Of a stretch of DNA of 8,879 nucleotides, positions 1-5,265 are shown piece after piece (the first letter of the stretch is position 1; each line of letters opens with the position of its first letter). The stretch is from Gemmatimonadaceae bacterium (GTDB lineage Bacteria; Gemmatimonadota; Gemmatimonadetes; Gemmatimonadales; Gemmatimonadaceae), in the NCBI GenBank assembly GCA_025453855.1, contig JALOPO010000142.1:1-8879 (forward strand), given 5' to 3'. A model generated the notes under the pieces. That model made no database searches. It saw nothing but the letters and a program-made list of their open reading frames with translations, and was not told the origin of the DNA. A program made the position numbers and the translations under genes.

Positions 1-504
1 GTCGGCTCGCTGCTGCTCAAGCCGGCGCACCTCACGCGCCCCGAGGAGTTCGAGGAGGTCGTGGCGGTGAACCTGCGCTCGAGCTTCGCGGTGGTGCGGG
101 CCGCGACGCGCGTGATGATGGCGAATGCGGATCCCGCGGGCGGCGCGATCGTGCTCGTGGCCTCGGCGGCGGCACGCATCGGCCTCGCGAATCACGAGGC
201 GATCGCGGCCGCCAAGGGGGGCGTGATCGGCCTGACGCTGGCGGCGGCGGCGAGCTATGCGCCGAAGGCGATCCGCGTGAACTGCGTCGCGCCGGGCCTC
301 GTGCGCACGCCGCTCACCGCGCGCATCACCGGGAGCGCGGCGGCGGAGCAGGCGAGCACCGCGATGCACGCGTTGGGGATGCTCGGTGAGGCCGACGACG
401 TGGCGGCGTCGATCGCCTGGCTGCTCGATCGCGACGACGCGCGCTGGGTGACCGGGCAGGTGATCGGGGTCGACGGCGGGCTGGGGACGGTGCGGAGCCG
501 CTGA
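1..504 (+). CDS. Short-chain dehydrogenase/reductase (SDR), C-terminal part
   Basis: The reading frame is open from base 1, so the N-terminus with the Rossmann glycine motif lies outside the window; 167 residues are visible, about two thirds of a typical 250-residue classical SDR. Visible SDR landmarks are the conserved Asn of helix 4 (N24, in VNLRSSF), the catalytic Ser (S55, in VASAAA), the Lys of the YxxxK motif (K72), the VNCVAPGLVRTPL segment after it, and the C-terminal TGQVIGVDGG. Such enzymes are cytoplasmic NAD(P)-dependent oxidoreductases; the substrate cannot be told. The residue four before the Lys is Ile68 (atc, 202-204), where the catalytic Tyr is expected, so classical chemistry is doubtful. 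The gene converges on the membrane-protein gene. Family assignment is firm, activity is not. Confidence 0.9.
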   Translation, partial: VGSLLLKPAHLTRPEEFEEVVAVNLRSSFAVVRAATRVMMANADPAGGAIVLVASAAARIGLANHEAIAAAKGGVIGLTLAAAASYAPKAIRVNCVAPGLVRTPLTARITGSAAAEQASTAMHALGMLGEADDVAASIAWLLDRDDARWVTGQVIGVDGGLGTVRSR

Positions 505-513
505 TCGCGGTCC

Positions 514-537
514 CCGGGCGCGGTCGCCGTCGCCCGG
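514..537. terminator. GC-rich hairpin between convergent genes
   Basis: Seven bases, CCGGGCG (514-520), are perfectly repeated in inverse at 531-537 around a 10-base loop. It sits in the 65-bp gap between the stop codons of two converging genes, where a bidirectional terminator is expected. There is no T-rich tract on either side, so the call rests on position and the stem only. Confidence 0.3.
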
Positions 538-569
538 TTCGGTCGCCGGACGCGTCAGCGGCCGAGGGG

Positions 570-989
570 TCAGTCGCCGAGGGTGCGCCGCGCTGCCGCG
601 CCGGCGAACCAGGTGCGCGCCGGGTGGGTGAGGAGCGTGGCGGCGGACGTCACGAGGAGCACGATCGCGCCGCCGAAGACGAACATGGGGAGCGGTTCGC
701 GATCGCCGACCACGAGCCCCGCCGCCAGCGGCACGGTGCCGAGGAGCGCGAGTGCGACGACCGCCGGTCGCGCCCAGCGCCGTGCCCGCCACGTGTTCCA
801 GGCGGTGACGGCGATCCCGGCGTAGACGACCACCCAGAGCCAGCTGTGCTGCTGCGCGGTGACGATGGCCAGCACCGTCCCGACGATGGCGAGGGCGGTG
901 AGGGCGACACCGACGCGTCGCGTCCCGGGGTGCGGCGCCGGGACCGACTGCAGGGCGAGCTCGGGCGTGGGCAGGACCGGAGCGCTCAT
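570..989 (-). CDS. Small four-helix membrane protein, unknown function
   Basis: This encodes 139 residues that I do not recognise as a named family. A proline-rich hydrophilic N-terminus (1-25) is followed by four predicted membrane spans at about 26-45, 50-67, 75-95 and 101-120, and a short basic tail. The turn after span 2 (WRARRWAR) is strongly positive, which by the positive-inside rule puts that loop, and probably both termini, in the cytoplasm. There is no catalytic motif. The ATG at 987-989 has no obvious Shine-Dalgarno sequence. A promoter-like pair lies about 35 bp upstream (1023-1052), with palindromes that suggest regulation separate from the TPR gene upstream. Start codon and membrane topology are predictions. 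Confidence 0.72.
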   Translation of the reverse strand: MSAPVLPTPELALQSVPAPHPGTRRVGVALTALAIVGTVLAIVTAQQHSWLWVVVYAGIAVTAWNTWRARRWARPAVVALALLGTVPLAAGLVVGDREPLPMFVFGGAIVLLVTSAATLLTHPARTWFAGAAARRTLGD

Positions 990-1022
990 GCCGAGTGGGA
1001 CCGAGTGGGGGCTGGACGCGGC

Positions 1023-1052
1023 AGCCTAGGGGGCGCCCCCATGACCTGTCAA
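1023..1052 (-). promoter_or_regulatory. Sigma-70-like promoter with palindromic spacer
   Basis: Read on the - strand, a perfect TTGACA (-35, 1052 to 1047) is followed after 18 bp by TAGGCT (-10, 1028 to 1023), which matches TATAAT at the first, second and last positions. The predicted start of transcription is near 1015, giving a leader of about 25 bases before the ATG at 989. The spacer contains a perfect 12-bp palindrome (1029-1040). A second palindrome, CTGTC-AA-GACAG (1046-1057), covers the -35 box. These are plausible operator sites. The -35 match is strong for such GC-rich DNA; the -10 is only fair. Confidence 0.42.
1029..1040. repeat. Perfect 12-bp palindrome GGGGGCGCCCCC
   Basis: The 12 bases read identically on both strands. 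The palindrome lies between the putative -35 and -10 boxes of the membrane-protein promoter, the position used by regulators that act on spacer DNA. It could also be a chance feature of GC-rich sequence. Confidence 0.5.
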
Positions 1053-1057
1053 GACAG
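1046..1057. promoter_or_regulatory. Possible operator, inverted repeat CTGTC-AA-GACAG
   Basis: Two 5-bp arms are perfectly inverted around an AA centre, a size fit for a dimeric helix-turn-helix regulator. The site fully overlaps the TTGACA -35 box on the - strand, so a bound protein would block the promoter. No regulator gene is present in the window, so the binding partner is unknown. Confidence 0.33.
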
Positions 1058-1100
1058 CATCGCGCCGGGATCGTTGCACGCGAGGCGTCGCCTTGATTCA

Positions 1101-1120
1101 CCCGACTCAATCGAGCCGGG
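1101..1120 (-). terminator. Hairpin across the stop codon of the TPR gene
   Basis: In the - strand transcript CCCGGCTC and GAGTCGGG pair over 8 bp around a GATT tetraloop. One pair is a G-U wobble, which becomes an A-C mismatch in the opposite transcript, so the stem is more stable in the direction the TPR gene is read. It spans the last codons and the TGA at 1109-1107. The bases after it are not T-rich, so termination is uncertain. Confidence 0.3.
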
Positions 1121-2069
1121 CGAGCGCCTCCCGAGCGGGCTTGTATGCAGGATCGGCACCAATCGCCGCCTGGTACGCGACCTTTGCCTCCGCCGGCTTT
1201 CCGGCGGCCTCGAGCACCTGACCAAGTCGGTGCTGGGCGACCGCGACGCCGGGATCGCCGGGGCGGCGCGCGGCGGCGAGGTAGGCCCGGAGCGCCGACT
1301 CACCGCGGTCGAGCTGCTGCCCGGTGACGGCCGCGACGCGGCCGATCGCGTAGTTGATCGCCGGCGTGCCGGGGCGCGCCTTCGTCCAGCGATCGACGGT
1401 CGCGAAGGCGGCGCCGGCATTGCGCGCGTCGGCCTGCGCGGCGACGAGCGCGAGCCACGGCGCGGCGGAGTCGGGCCAGGTGGTGGTGGCGTCGACGAGG
1501 GTGCGCGTGACGAGCGCCGTGTCACGCATCGCGCGCGCGACCGTGAGCCGGGCGGAGAAGCCGCGCCACGGGTCGACCTTCGCGATCGCGTCGGCCTGGT
1601 CGCGCGCCTTCCGCTTGTCGCCGCCGACGATGCCCGGCGCCTGCAGGTAGAACTGCAGCAGGCCGTTGCGTGCATCGAGGTTGGTCCCGTCGATCGCGAC
1701 CGCGCGCTCGAAGGCGGTGCGCACCGTGCCGCCGTGCTTCACCTTGCTGAACATGCTCGCCGACGGGAGCCACGAGCCGAGTGCGTTGCCCCACATCGTG
1801 AAGGCGGCGCTGCTGGTGGGCGCGGCGTTGCTGGCGCGCTCGAAGTGCGCGGCGGCCGACTCCCACTGCTGCCGCGCGAAGTCGACGCACCCGGCCGCGA
1901 ACTCGCCGGCCGCGGTGCCGGGCGCGCGCTGCGCCTGCTGCTCGAACGCGGCACGCGCCGGCGCATCGCCCGCACCGCGCAGGCAGCGAGCGTAGTCGCC
2001 CATCGTCTGCGCGGGGAGGGCGCGAGTGGCGGCCGCGAGGAGGAACAGCGTGGCGAGCGGGCGATGCAC
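1107..2069 (-). CDS. Secreted TPR-repeat protein
   Basis: I take the GTG at 2069-2067 as the start, because GGAG (2079-2076) lies 6 bases upstream and the product then begins directly with a signal peptide: a basic start, a hydrophobic stretch at residues 4-15, and a likely cut after ALPA at residue 20. The frame stays open upstream to an ATG at 2144, which would put 25 hydrophilic residues ahead of the signal and is less likely. The mature protein of about 300 residues is mostly alpha-helical, with TPR-like units at about 54-84, 87-130, 204-234 and 276-309. A central FYLQAPGIVGGDKRKARDQA segment (140-159) is a signature I associate with a family of periplasmic TPR proteins of unknown role. 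It follows the thioredoxin-fold gene by 78 bp and is probably cotranscribed. Expected role: protein-protein scaffold outside the cytoplasm. Confidence 0.85.
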   Translation of the reverse strand: MHRPLATLFLLAAATRALPAQTMGDYARCLRGAGDAPARAAFEQQAQRAPGTAAGEFAAGCVDFARQQWESAAAHFERASNAAPTSSAAFTMWGNALGSWLPSASMFSKVKHGGTVRTAFERAVAIDGTNLDARNGLLQFYLQAPGIVGGDKRKARDQADAIAKVDPWRGFSARLTVARAMRDTALVTRTLVDATTTWPDSAAPWLALVAAQADARNAGAAFATVDRWTKARPGTPAINYAIGRVAAVTGQQLDRGESALRAYLAAARRPGDPGVAVAQHRLGQVLEAAGKPAEAKVAYQAAIGADPAYKPAREALARLD

Positions 2070-2075
2070 GAGTGT

Positions 2076-2079
2076 CTCC
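2076..2079 (-). promoter_or_regulatory. Ribosome binding site deciding the TPR-protein start
   Basis: GGAG on the - strand, 6 bases before the GTG at 2069, is the reason for choosing that start over the ATG 75 bases upstream. Confidence 0.55.
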
Positions 2080-2147
2080 GGAAGGGTCCTGCGATCGTAC
2101 GCCGTCGCGGGGGCCGTGTTTCCGGTGGCTCCGCGGCGATCCACCTG

Positions 2148-2726
2148 CTACTCGGCGAGCAGCACCTGGCGCCAGCGCTCGAGGAGTGCCCGCCCCGGAT
2201 AGCCGGGCACCGTCTCCACGATGCGTCCCGCGCTGTCGGTGCGGGCGAGCACCGGCGTGCCGGGGATCCGGAAGGTGAGCAGCACCTGATCCTGCTCCCC
2301 GACCGGCCCGGACGAGAAGGCGCCCCGCACGCCGGCGGCGGTCAGCATGCGCGTTCCTTCGGCCGCTCCCTCGAGCGTGACCACGCGCAGGCCGCGCACA
2401 CCGCCCGTGCCCTGCAGCTGCGCCATGTCGCGCAGCGCCTCGCGACAGAAGCCGCACGACGTCGAGTTGACCATCAGCACGTGCGGCCGTCCGGGCAACG
2501 CGAACGGCACCGTCGCGCCGCGTTCGTCGCGCACGACGAGGGCGCGGACCGCCTCGCGCGCCTCGGCCACGGCGGGATCCTGCGTACGCAGCGTCGGATC
2601 GGGGGCGGGATCGAGCGCACGCATCGTGATGCCGACGGCGGCGATCGCGAGGGCGCCGCCGATGATCCAGAGGAGCGGTGCCCGCGCGCGCGGCGCGGTG
2701 GCAGCCGAGTCGGGCGTGTCGATCAC
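2148..2726 (-). CDS. Membrane-anchored thioredoxin-fold protein with CGFC
   Basis: The GTG at 2726-2724 overlaps the rsgA stop in a GTGA, with GGGAG 5 bases upstream. The 192-residue product has a short polar N-terminus, one hydrophobic span at about 17-35 that should anchor it with the rest outside the cytoplasm, a linker, and a thioredoxin-like domain from about 60 to the end. The redox motif is C91-G-F-C94 after the strand HVLMVNSTS, and the cis-proline region is IPGTP (154-158). The domain resembles TlpA/thioredoxin-type disulfide oxidoreductases or resistance-type redox proteins. A role in extracytoplasmic thiol-disulfide exchange is likely, its partner unknown. It sits between rsgA and a secreted TPR protein. 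A cytochrome-c maturation role cannot be inferred, as no Ccm genes are present. Confidence 0.85.
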   Translation of the reverse strand: MIDTPDSAATAPRARAPLLWIIGGALAIAAVGITMRALDPAPDPTLRTQDPAVAEAREAVRALVVRDERGATVPFALPGRPHVLMVNSTSCGFCREALRDMAQLQGTGGVRGLRVVTLEGAAEGTRMLTAAGVRGAFSSGPVGEQDQVLLTFRIPGTPVLARTDSAGRIVETVPGYPGRALLERWRQVLLAE

Positions 2727-3760
2727 GACCACTCCCACGGCGGCACGTCGGCCTCGAGTTCGCCGCGGATCTTCACGTAGCTCTCGTAGCGCGCCGTGCC
2801 GATGCGGCCGGCCTCGAGCGCCTCGCGCACCGCGCATCCCGGCTCCACGCGATGCGTGCAGTCGGCGAAGCGGCACTCGAGGCGGTACGGGCGGAACTCG
2901 GGGAAGTGCTCGTCGAGGTGCTCGGGCTCGAGCCCCCACATGCCGACCTCGCGCAGCCCCGGCGTGTCGACGACGAAGCCGCCACCCGGGAGCGGATGCA
3001 GCAGCGCCCCCACCGTCGTGTGGCGCCCCTTGTTGACGCTCGCGCTCACCTCGCCCACGCGCAACGCGAGGCCGGGGAACATCGCGTTCATGAGCGACGA
3101 CTTCCCCACCCCGCTCGGCCCGCTGAGCGCGGTCGTGCGCCCCGCGAGCGCATCGCGCAACGGCGCGAGCCCGTCGCCGCTGACGGTGCTCGTGACGTGC
3201 AGCACGTAGCCGGCGGCGGCGTAGTCGGCGAAGCGCTCGCGCACACGCGCCGTCCCCACCAGCTCGGCCTTGTTGATCACCACGTGCGCGCTCAGCCCGT
3301 TCGACTCGGCGATGACGAGGAAGCGGTCGAGCATGCGCGGGTGCGGATCGGGATTCGCGGCCGCGAACACGACGAGCACCTGGTCGACGTTGGCGGCGAC
3401 GATGCGTTCGCCGTAGCCGCCGCCCGGCGTGCGTCGCGCGAGCTGCGAGCGGCGCGGCTCGATGGTGGCGATCGCCCACGCATCGCGCTCCGCATCGTGC
3501 TCGAGCTGCACCGCGTCGCCGACGGCGAGCTTCTGCGGCGCCGCTTCCACCTCCTCGGCGCTGCGCGTGTCGACGCGCGTGCGGCCGCGCACGCGGGCCG
3601 CCGCCCCGCGATTCCCCTCGCGCGCGAGCCTGGCCTCACGCGCCTTGAAGTCCTCGTGCTTCTTGAGCCGCCCGCGCAGCGCCGCCTCGACGATGCGCCC
3701 ATCGTCGGCGCGCACGCGCCAGACGCCGCCCGTGCCGCCGAGCACGACGCCGGGGATCAC
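2723..3760 (-). CDS. rsgA: Ribosome small-subunit biogenesis GTPase RsgA
   Basis: RsgA is a circularly permuted GTPase that acts in late maturation of the 30S ribosomal subunit. The 345-residue product has the family order: an N-terminal OB-fold region (1-110), then G4 NKAE (163-166), G1 GPSGVGKS (214-221), a G2 region with T248/T249, G3 DTPG (265-268), and a C-terminal zinc site C296-x4-C301-x-H303-x5-C309. I use the GTG at 3760-3758: it overlaps the previous stop as GTGA and has GGAGG 6 bases upstream. The frame remains open 15 codons further, but that adds only an arginine run read from the neighbouring gene. The OB region holds a charged segment of about 40 residues (33-75) rich in Arg, Glu and Lys, longer than I expect for the family. 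The downstream thioredoxin-fold gene is coupled by a second GTGA. Confidence 0.96.
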   Translation of the reverse strand: MIPGVVLGGTGGVWRVRADDGRIVEAALRGRLKKHEDFKAREARLAREGNRGAAARVRGRTRVDTRSAEEVEAAPQKLAVGDAVQLEHDAERDAWAIATIEPRRSQLARRTPGGGYGERIVAANVDQVLVVFAAANPDPHPRMLDRFLVIAESNGLSAHVVINKAELVGTARVRERFADYAAAGYVLHVTSTVSGDGLAPLRDALAGRTTALSGPSGVGKSSLMNAMFPGLALRVGEVSASVNKGRHTTVGALLHPLPGGGFVVDTPGLREVGMWGLEPEHLDEHFPEFRPYRLECRFADCTHRVEPGCAVREALEAGRIGTARYESYVKIRGELEADVPPWEWS

Positions 3761-4200
3761 GCGGCGCCTCCGTCGCCGTCGTCGGCGCGCATCGCGTCCC
3801 ACCACGGACGCGGCGTGACCGGCTCGCTCGCCGCGATGCGCAGCTCGAGGAGCTCGCGCGCGTCCTGCAGCGGGAGCGCGCCGAGGCGTGCGAGCGCCTC
3901 GGCCGGCGTGTCGCCCCAGGCGAGGTAGGGCGTCTCGACATGTCCCGCGACGCCGCTGCTGCCGATCCGCCGCCAGCGCAGGAAGAGGAGGTATGCACCG
4001 TACGCGCGCTCGCCGTCGCGCACCGCGTCGACGCAGAGCTCCACCGAGTAGGCGAAGCCGTCGCTCCCGTCGAACGCGGCCGGTCGCGCGTGCACCGCGG
4101 CGTAGCCGCCGATGGTGTCGACGTCGCCGCGCGTGAAGTCGGGGGCGAGGTGCCGGCCGCTCACGGCTGCACGCGTCCCCCGCGCACCGCGCGCGACCAC
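3757..4200 (-). CDS. Uncharacterised protein between proline dehydrogenase and RsgA
   Basis: I do not recognise this family. The product is 147 residues from the GTG at 4200, or 135 from a GTG at 4164; neither has a strong Shine-Dalgarno sequence, so the start is open. There is no signal peptide or membrane span, so it is probably cytoplasmic. Features that look conserved are the aromatic strand-like stretches GYAAVHARPAAF and FAYSVELCVD, then YGAYLLFLRWRRIGSSG and GHVETPYLAWGDTPAEALARLGALPL, followed by a helix and a Pro/Trp-rich acidic tail. This suggests a small alpha/beta domain. The 3' end is certain: its TGA overlaps the rsgA GTG by 4 bp, so translation of RsgA is probably coupled to it. 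It begins within a few bases of the proline dehydrogenase stop. A frame-shifted 15-codon reading frame (4208-4161) bridges the two. Confidence 0.75.
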   Translation of the reverse strand: MVARGARGTRAAVSGRHLAPDFTRGDVDTIGGYAAVHARPAAFDGSDGFAYSVELCVDAVRDGERAYGAYLLFLRWRRIGSSGVAGHVETPYLAWGDTPAEALARLGALPLQDARELLELRIAASEPVTPRPWWDAMRADDGDGGAA

Positions 4201-4207
4201 CGCCGCA

Positions 4208-5149
4208 TCACTGACTCGAGCGGCCGCCGAGCCACTCGCGGATCACGTTGCCGGTCATGAACGCCACGTTGGCCGGGCGCTCGGCGAGGCGGCGCATGAG
4301 GTACGGATACCACTGCGTCCCGAACGGCACGTAGCAGCGCATCCGGTAGCCGTCGCGCACGAGCTGCTCCTGCAGGTCGCGCCGCACGCCGTAGAGCATC
4401 TGGAACTCGAAGCGGTCGCGCGCGATCCCCTCGGCCTGCGCGAAGCGCCGCGCCTCGGCGATGATCGCCTCGTCGTGGGTGGCGATGCCGGGGTAGTTGC
4501 CGTGCGCCATGAGCGCGCGCATGCACTCCACGTAGGTGCGGTCGACGTCGGCCTTGTCGGGGAAGGCGACCGACTCGGGCTCCTTGTACGCGCCCTTGCA
4601 GATGCGCACGCGGCACCCGAGCTCGTTGGCCCGCTCGACGTCCTTCGGCGTGCGATACAGGTAGCTCTGCAGCACGATGCCGACGTTGGCGGGATAGTCC
4701 GGCCAGAAGTGGCGCTCGAACAGGTCGAGCGTGCGCTGCGTGTACGCGCTCGACTCCATGTCGAGCCGCACGAAGGTGCCGTACTGCTTCGCGCGATCGA
4801 GGATGCCGCGCGTGACCTGCACGCAGAGCGCGTCCGCGACGTCCAGCCCCATGGCGGTCAGCTTCACGCTCACGTTGGCGTCGAGGCGGCGCTCGTGGAT
4901 GAGGTCGAGCAGCCGCAGGTACTCGCGCTGCGCGGCGTAGGCCTCGGACTCCTTCGTGGTGCTCTCGCCGAGGAGGTCGAGCGAGGCGGTGATCCCCTTC
5001 GCGTTCAGCTCCTGCACGGCGGCGACCGCGGACTCCACCGTCTCGCCGGCGACGAAGCGCGATGCGAACGACTTCGCCATGCCGTTGTGGCGGACGAAGT
5101 CGAAGACCTGCTGCTGGTTCGAGAGGTAGAGGAGGGCGCTGCGGAGCAT
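4208..5149 (-). CDS. Monofunctional proline dehydrogenase (PRODH)
   Basis: This FAD enzyme oxidises L-proline to delta-1-pyrroline-5-carboxylate, the first step of proline breakdown, passing electrons to quinone at the membrane. With the ATG at 5149 the product is 313 residues, the usual size of short bacterial PRODH; ATGs at 5188 and 5209 are in frame but add only a poorly conserved leader. The barrel motifs are complete: SVKLT with K96, RLDME with D130, VLQSYLYRT (159-167), VRICKGAY with R182, IATHDE (222-227), FQMLYGVRRD (249-258), Y273, and the substrate-carboxylate arginines R286/R287 in YLMRRLAE. No pyrroline-5-carboxylate dehydrogenase domain is fused and none lies in the window. A TAGATT hexamer (5218-5213) just before the upstream ATG could be a -10 box, which would favour an inner start, but no -35 is seen. 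Confidence 0.95.
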   Translation of the reverse strand: MLRSALLYLSNQQQVFDFVRHNGMAKSFASRFVAGETVESAVAAVQELNAKGITASLDLLGESTTKESEAYAAQREYLRLLDLIHERRLDANVSVKLTAMGLDVADALCVQVTRGILDRAKQYGTFVRLDMESSAYTQRTLDLFERHFWPDYPANVGIVLQSYLYRTPKDVERANELGCRVRICKGAYKEPESVAFPDKADVDRTYVECMRALMAHGNYPGIATHDEAIIAEARRFAQAEGIARDRFEFQMLYGVRRDLQEQLVRDGYRMRCYVPFGTQWYPYLMRRLAERPANVAFMTGNVIREWLGGRSSQ

Positions 5150-5225
5150 GCCGTCGGGGGTGTGATCGGGTCGCCGCCCGTCGGCCATGCGGCGCCGGGC
5201 GCGGAGCATCCCAATCTACCCCATC

Positions 5226-5257
5226 CCCCCCGGCGCGGCCGTGCGCCGCGCGGGGGG
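5226..5257 (-). terminator. Strong GC hairpin after the M14 peptidase gene
   Basis: Six C (5226-5231) pair with six G (5252-5257). After a single bulged G at 5232, GCGCGG (5233-5238) pairs with CCGCGC (5246-5251), leaving a 7-base loop. The 12-bp stem begins 9 bases after the peptidase stop codon and ends before the proline dehydrogenase start, as expected of a terminator or transcript-end stabiliser for the peptidase pair. No T-run follows, so it may attenuate rather than stop transcription. Confidence 0.42.
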
Positions 5258-5265
5258 CTGCACCG

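Noticed and set aside
521..548. Direct repeat of CGGTCGCCG at 521-529 and 540-548
   Set aside because: Nine-base repeats of such simple GC-rich sequence are expected by chance, and there are no further copies with regular spacing, so it is not an array.
2070..2147. Possible independent promoter before the TPR gene
   Set aside because: A TACGAT hexamer (2099-2094) resembles a -10 box, but no -35 is found at proper spacing, so read-through from the upstream operon is simpler.
624..2780. A 718-codon open frame on the + strand
   Set aside because: It runs antisense through the membrane, TPR and thioredoxin-fold genes. Its product is Arg/Gly/Asp-rich with no recognisable domain, as expected of frames opposite GC-rich coding DNA.
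2727..3479. Upstream extension of the thioredoxin-fold frame by 251 codons
   Set aside because: The added part is an Arg/Ala-rich shadow of rsgA. The coupled GTG at 2726 with a Shine-Dalgarno gives a normal-sized anchored protein.
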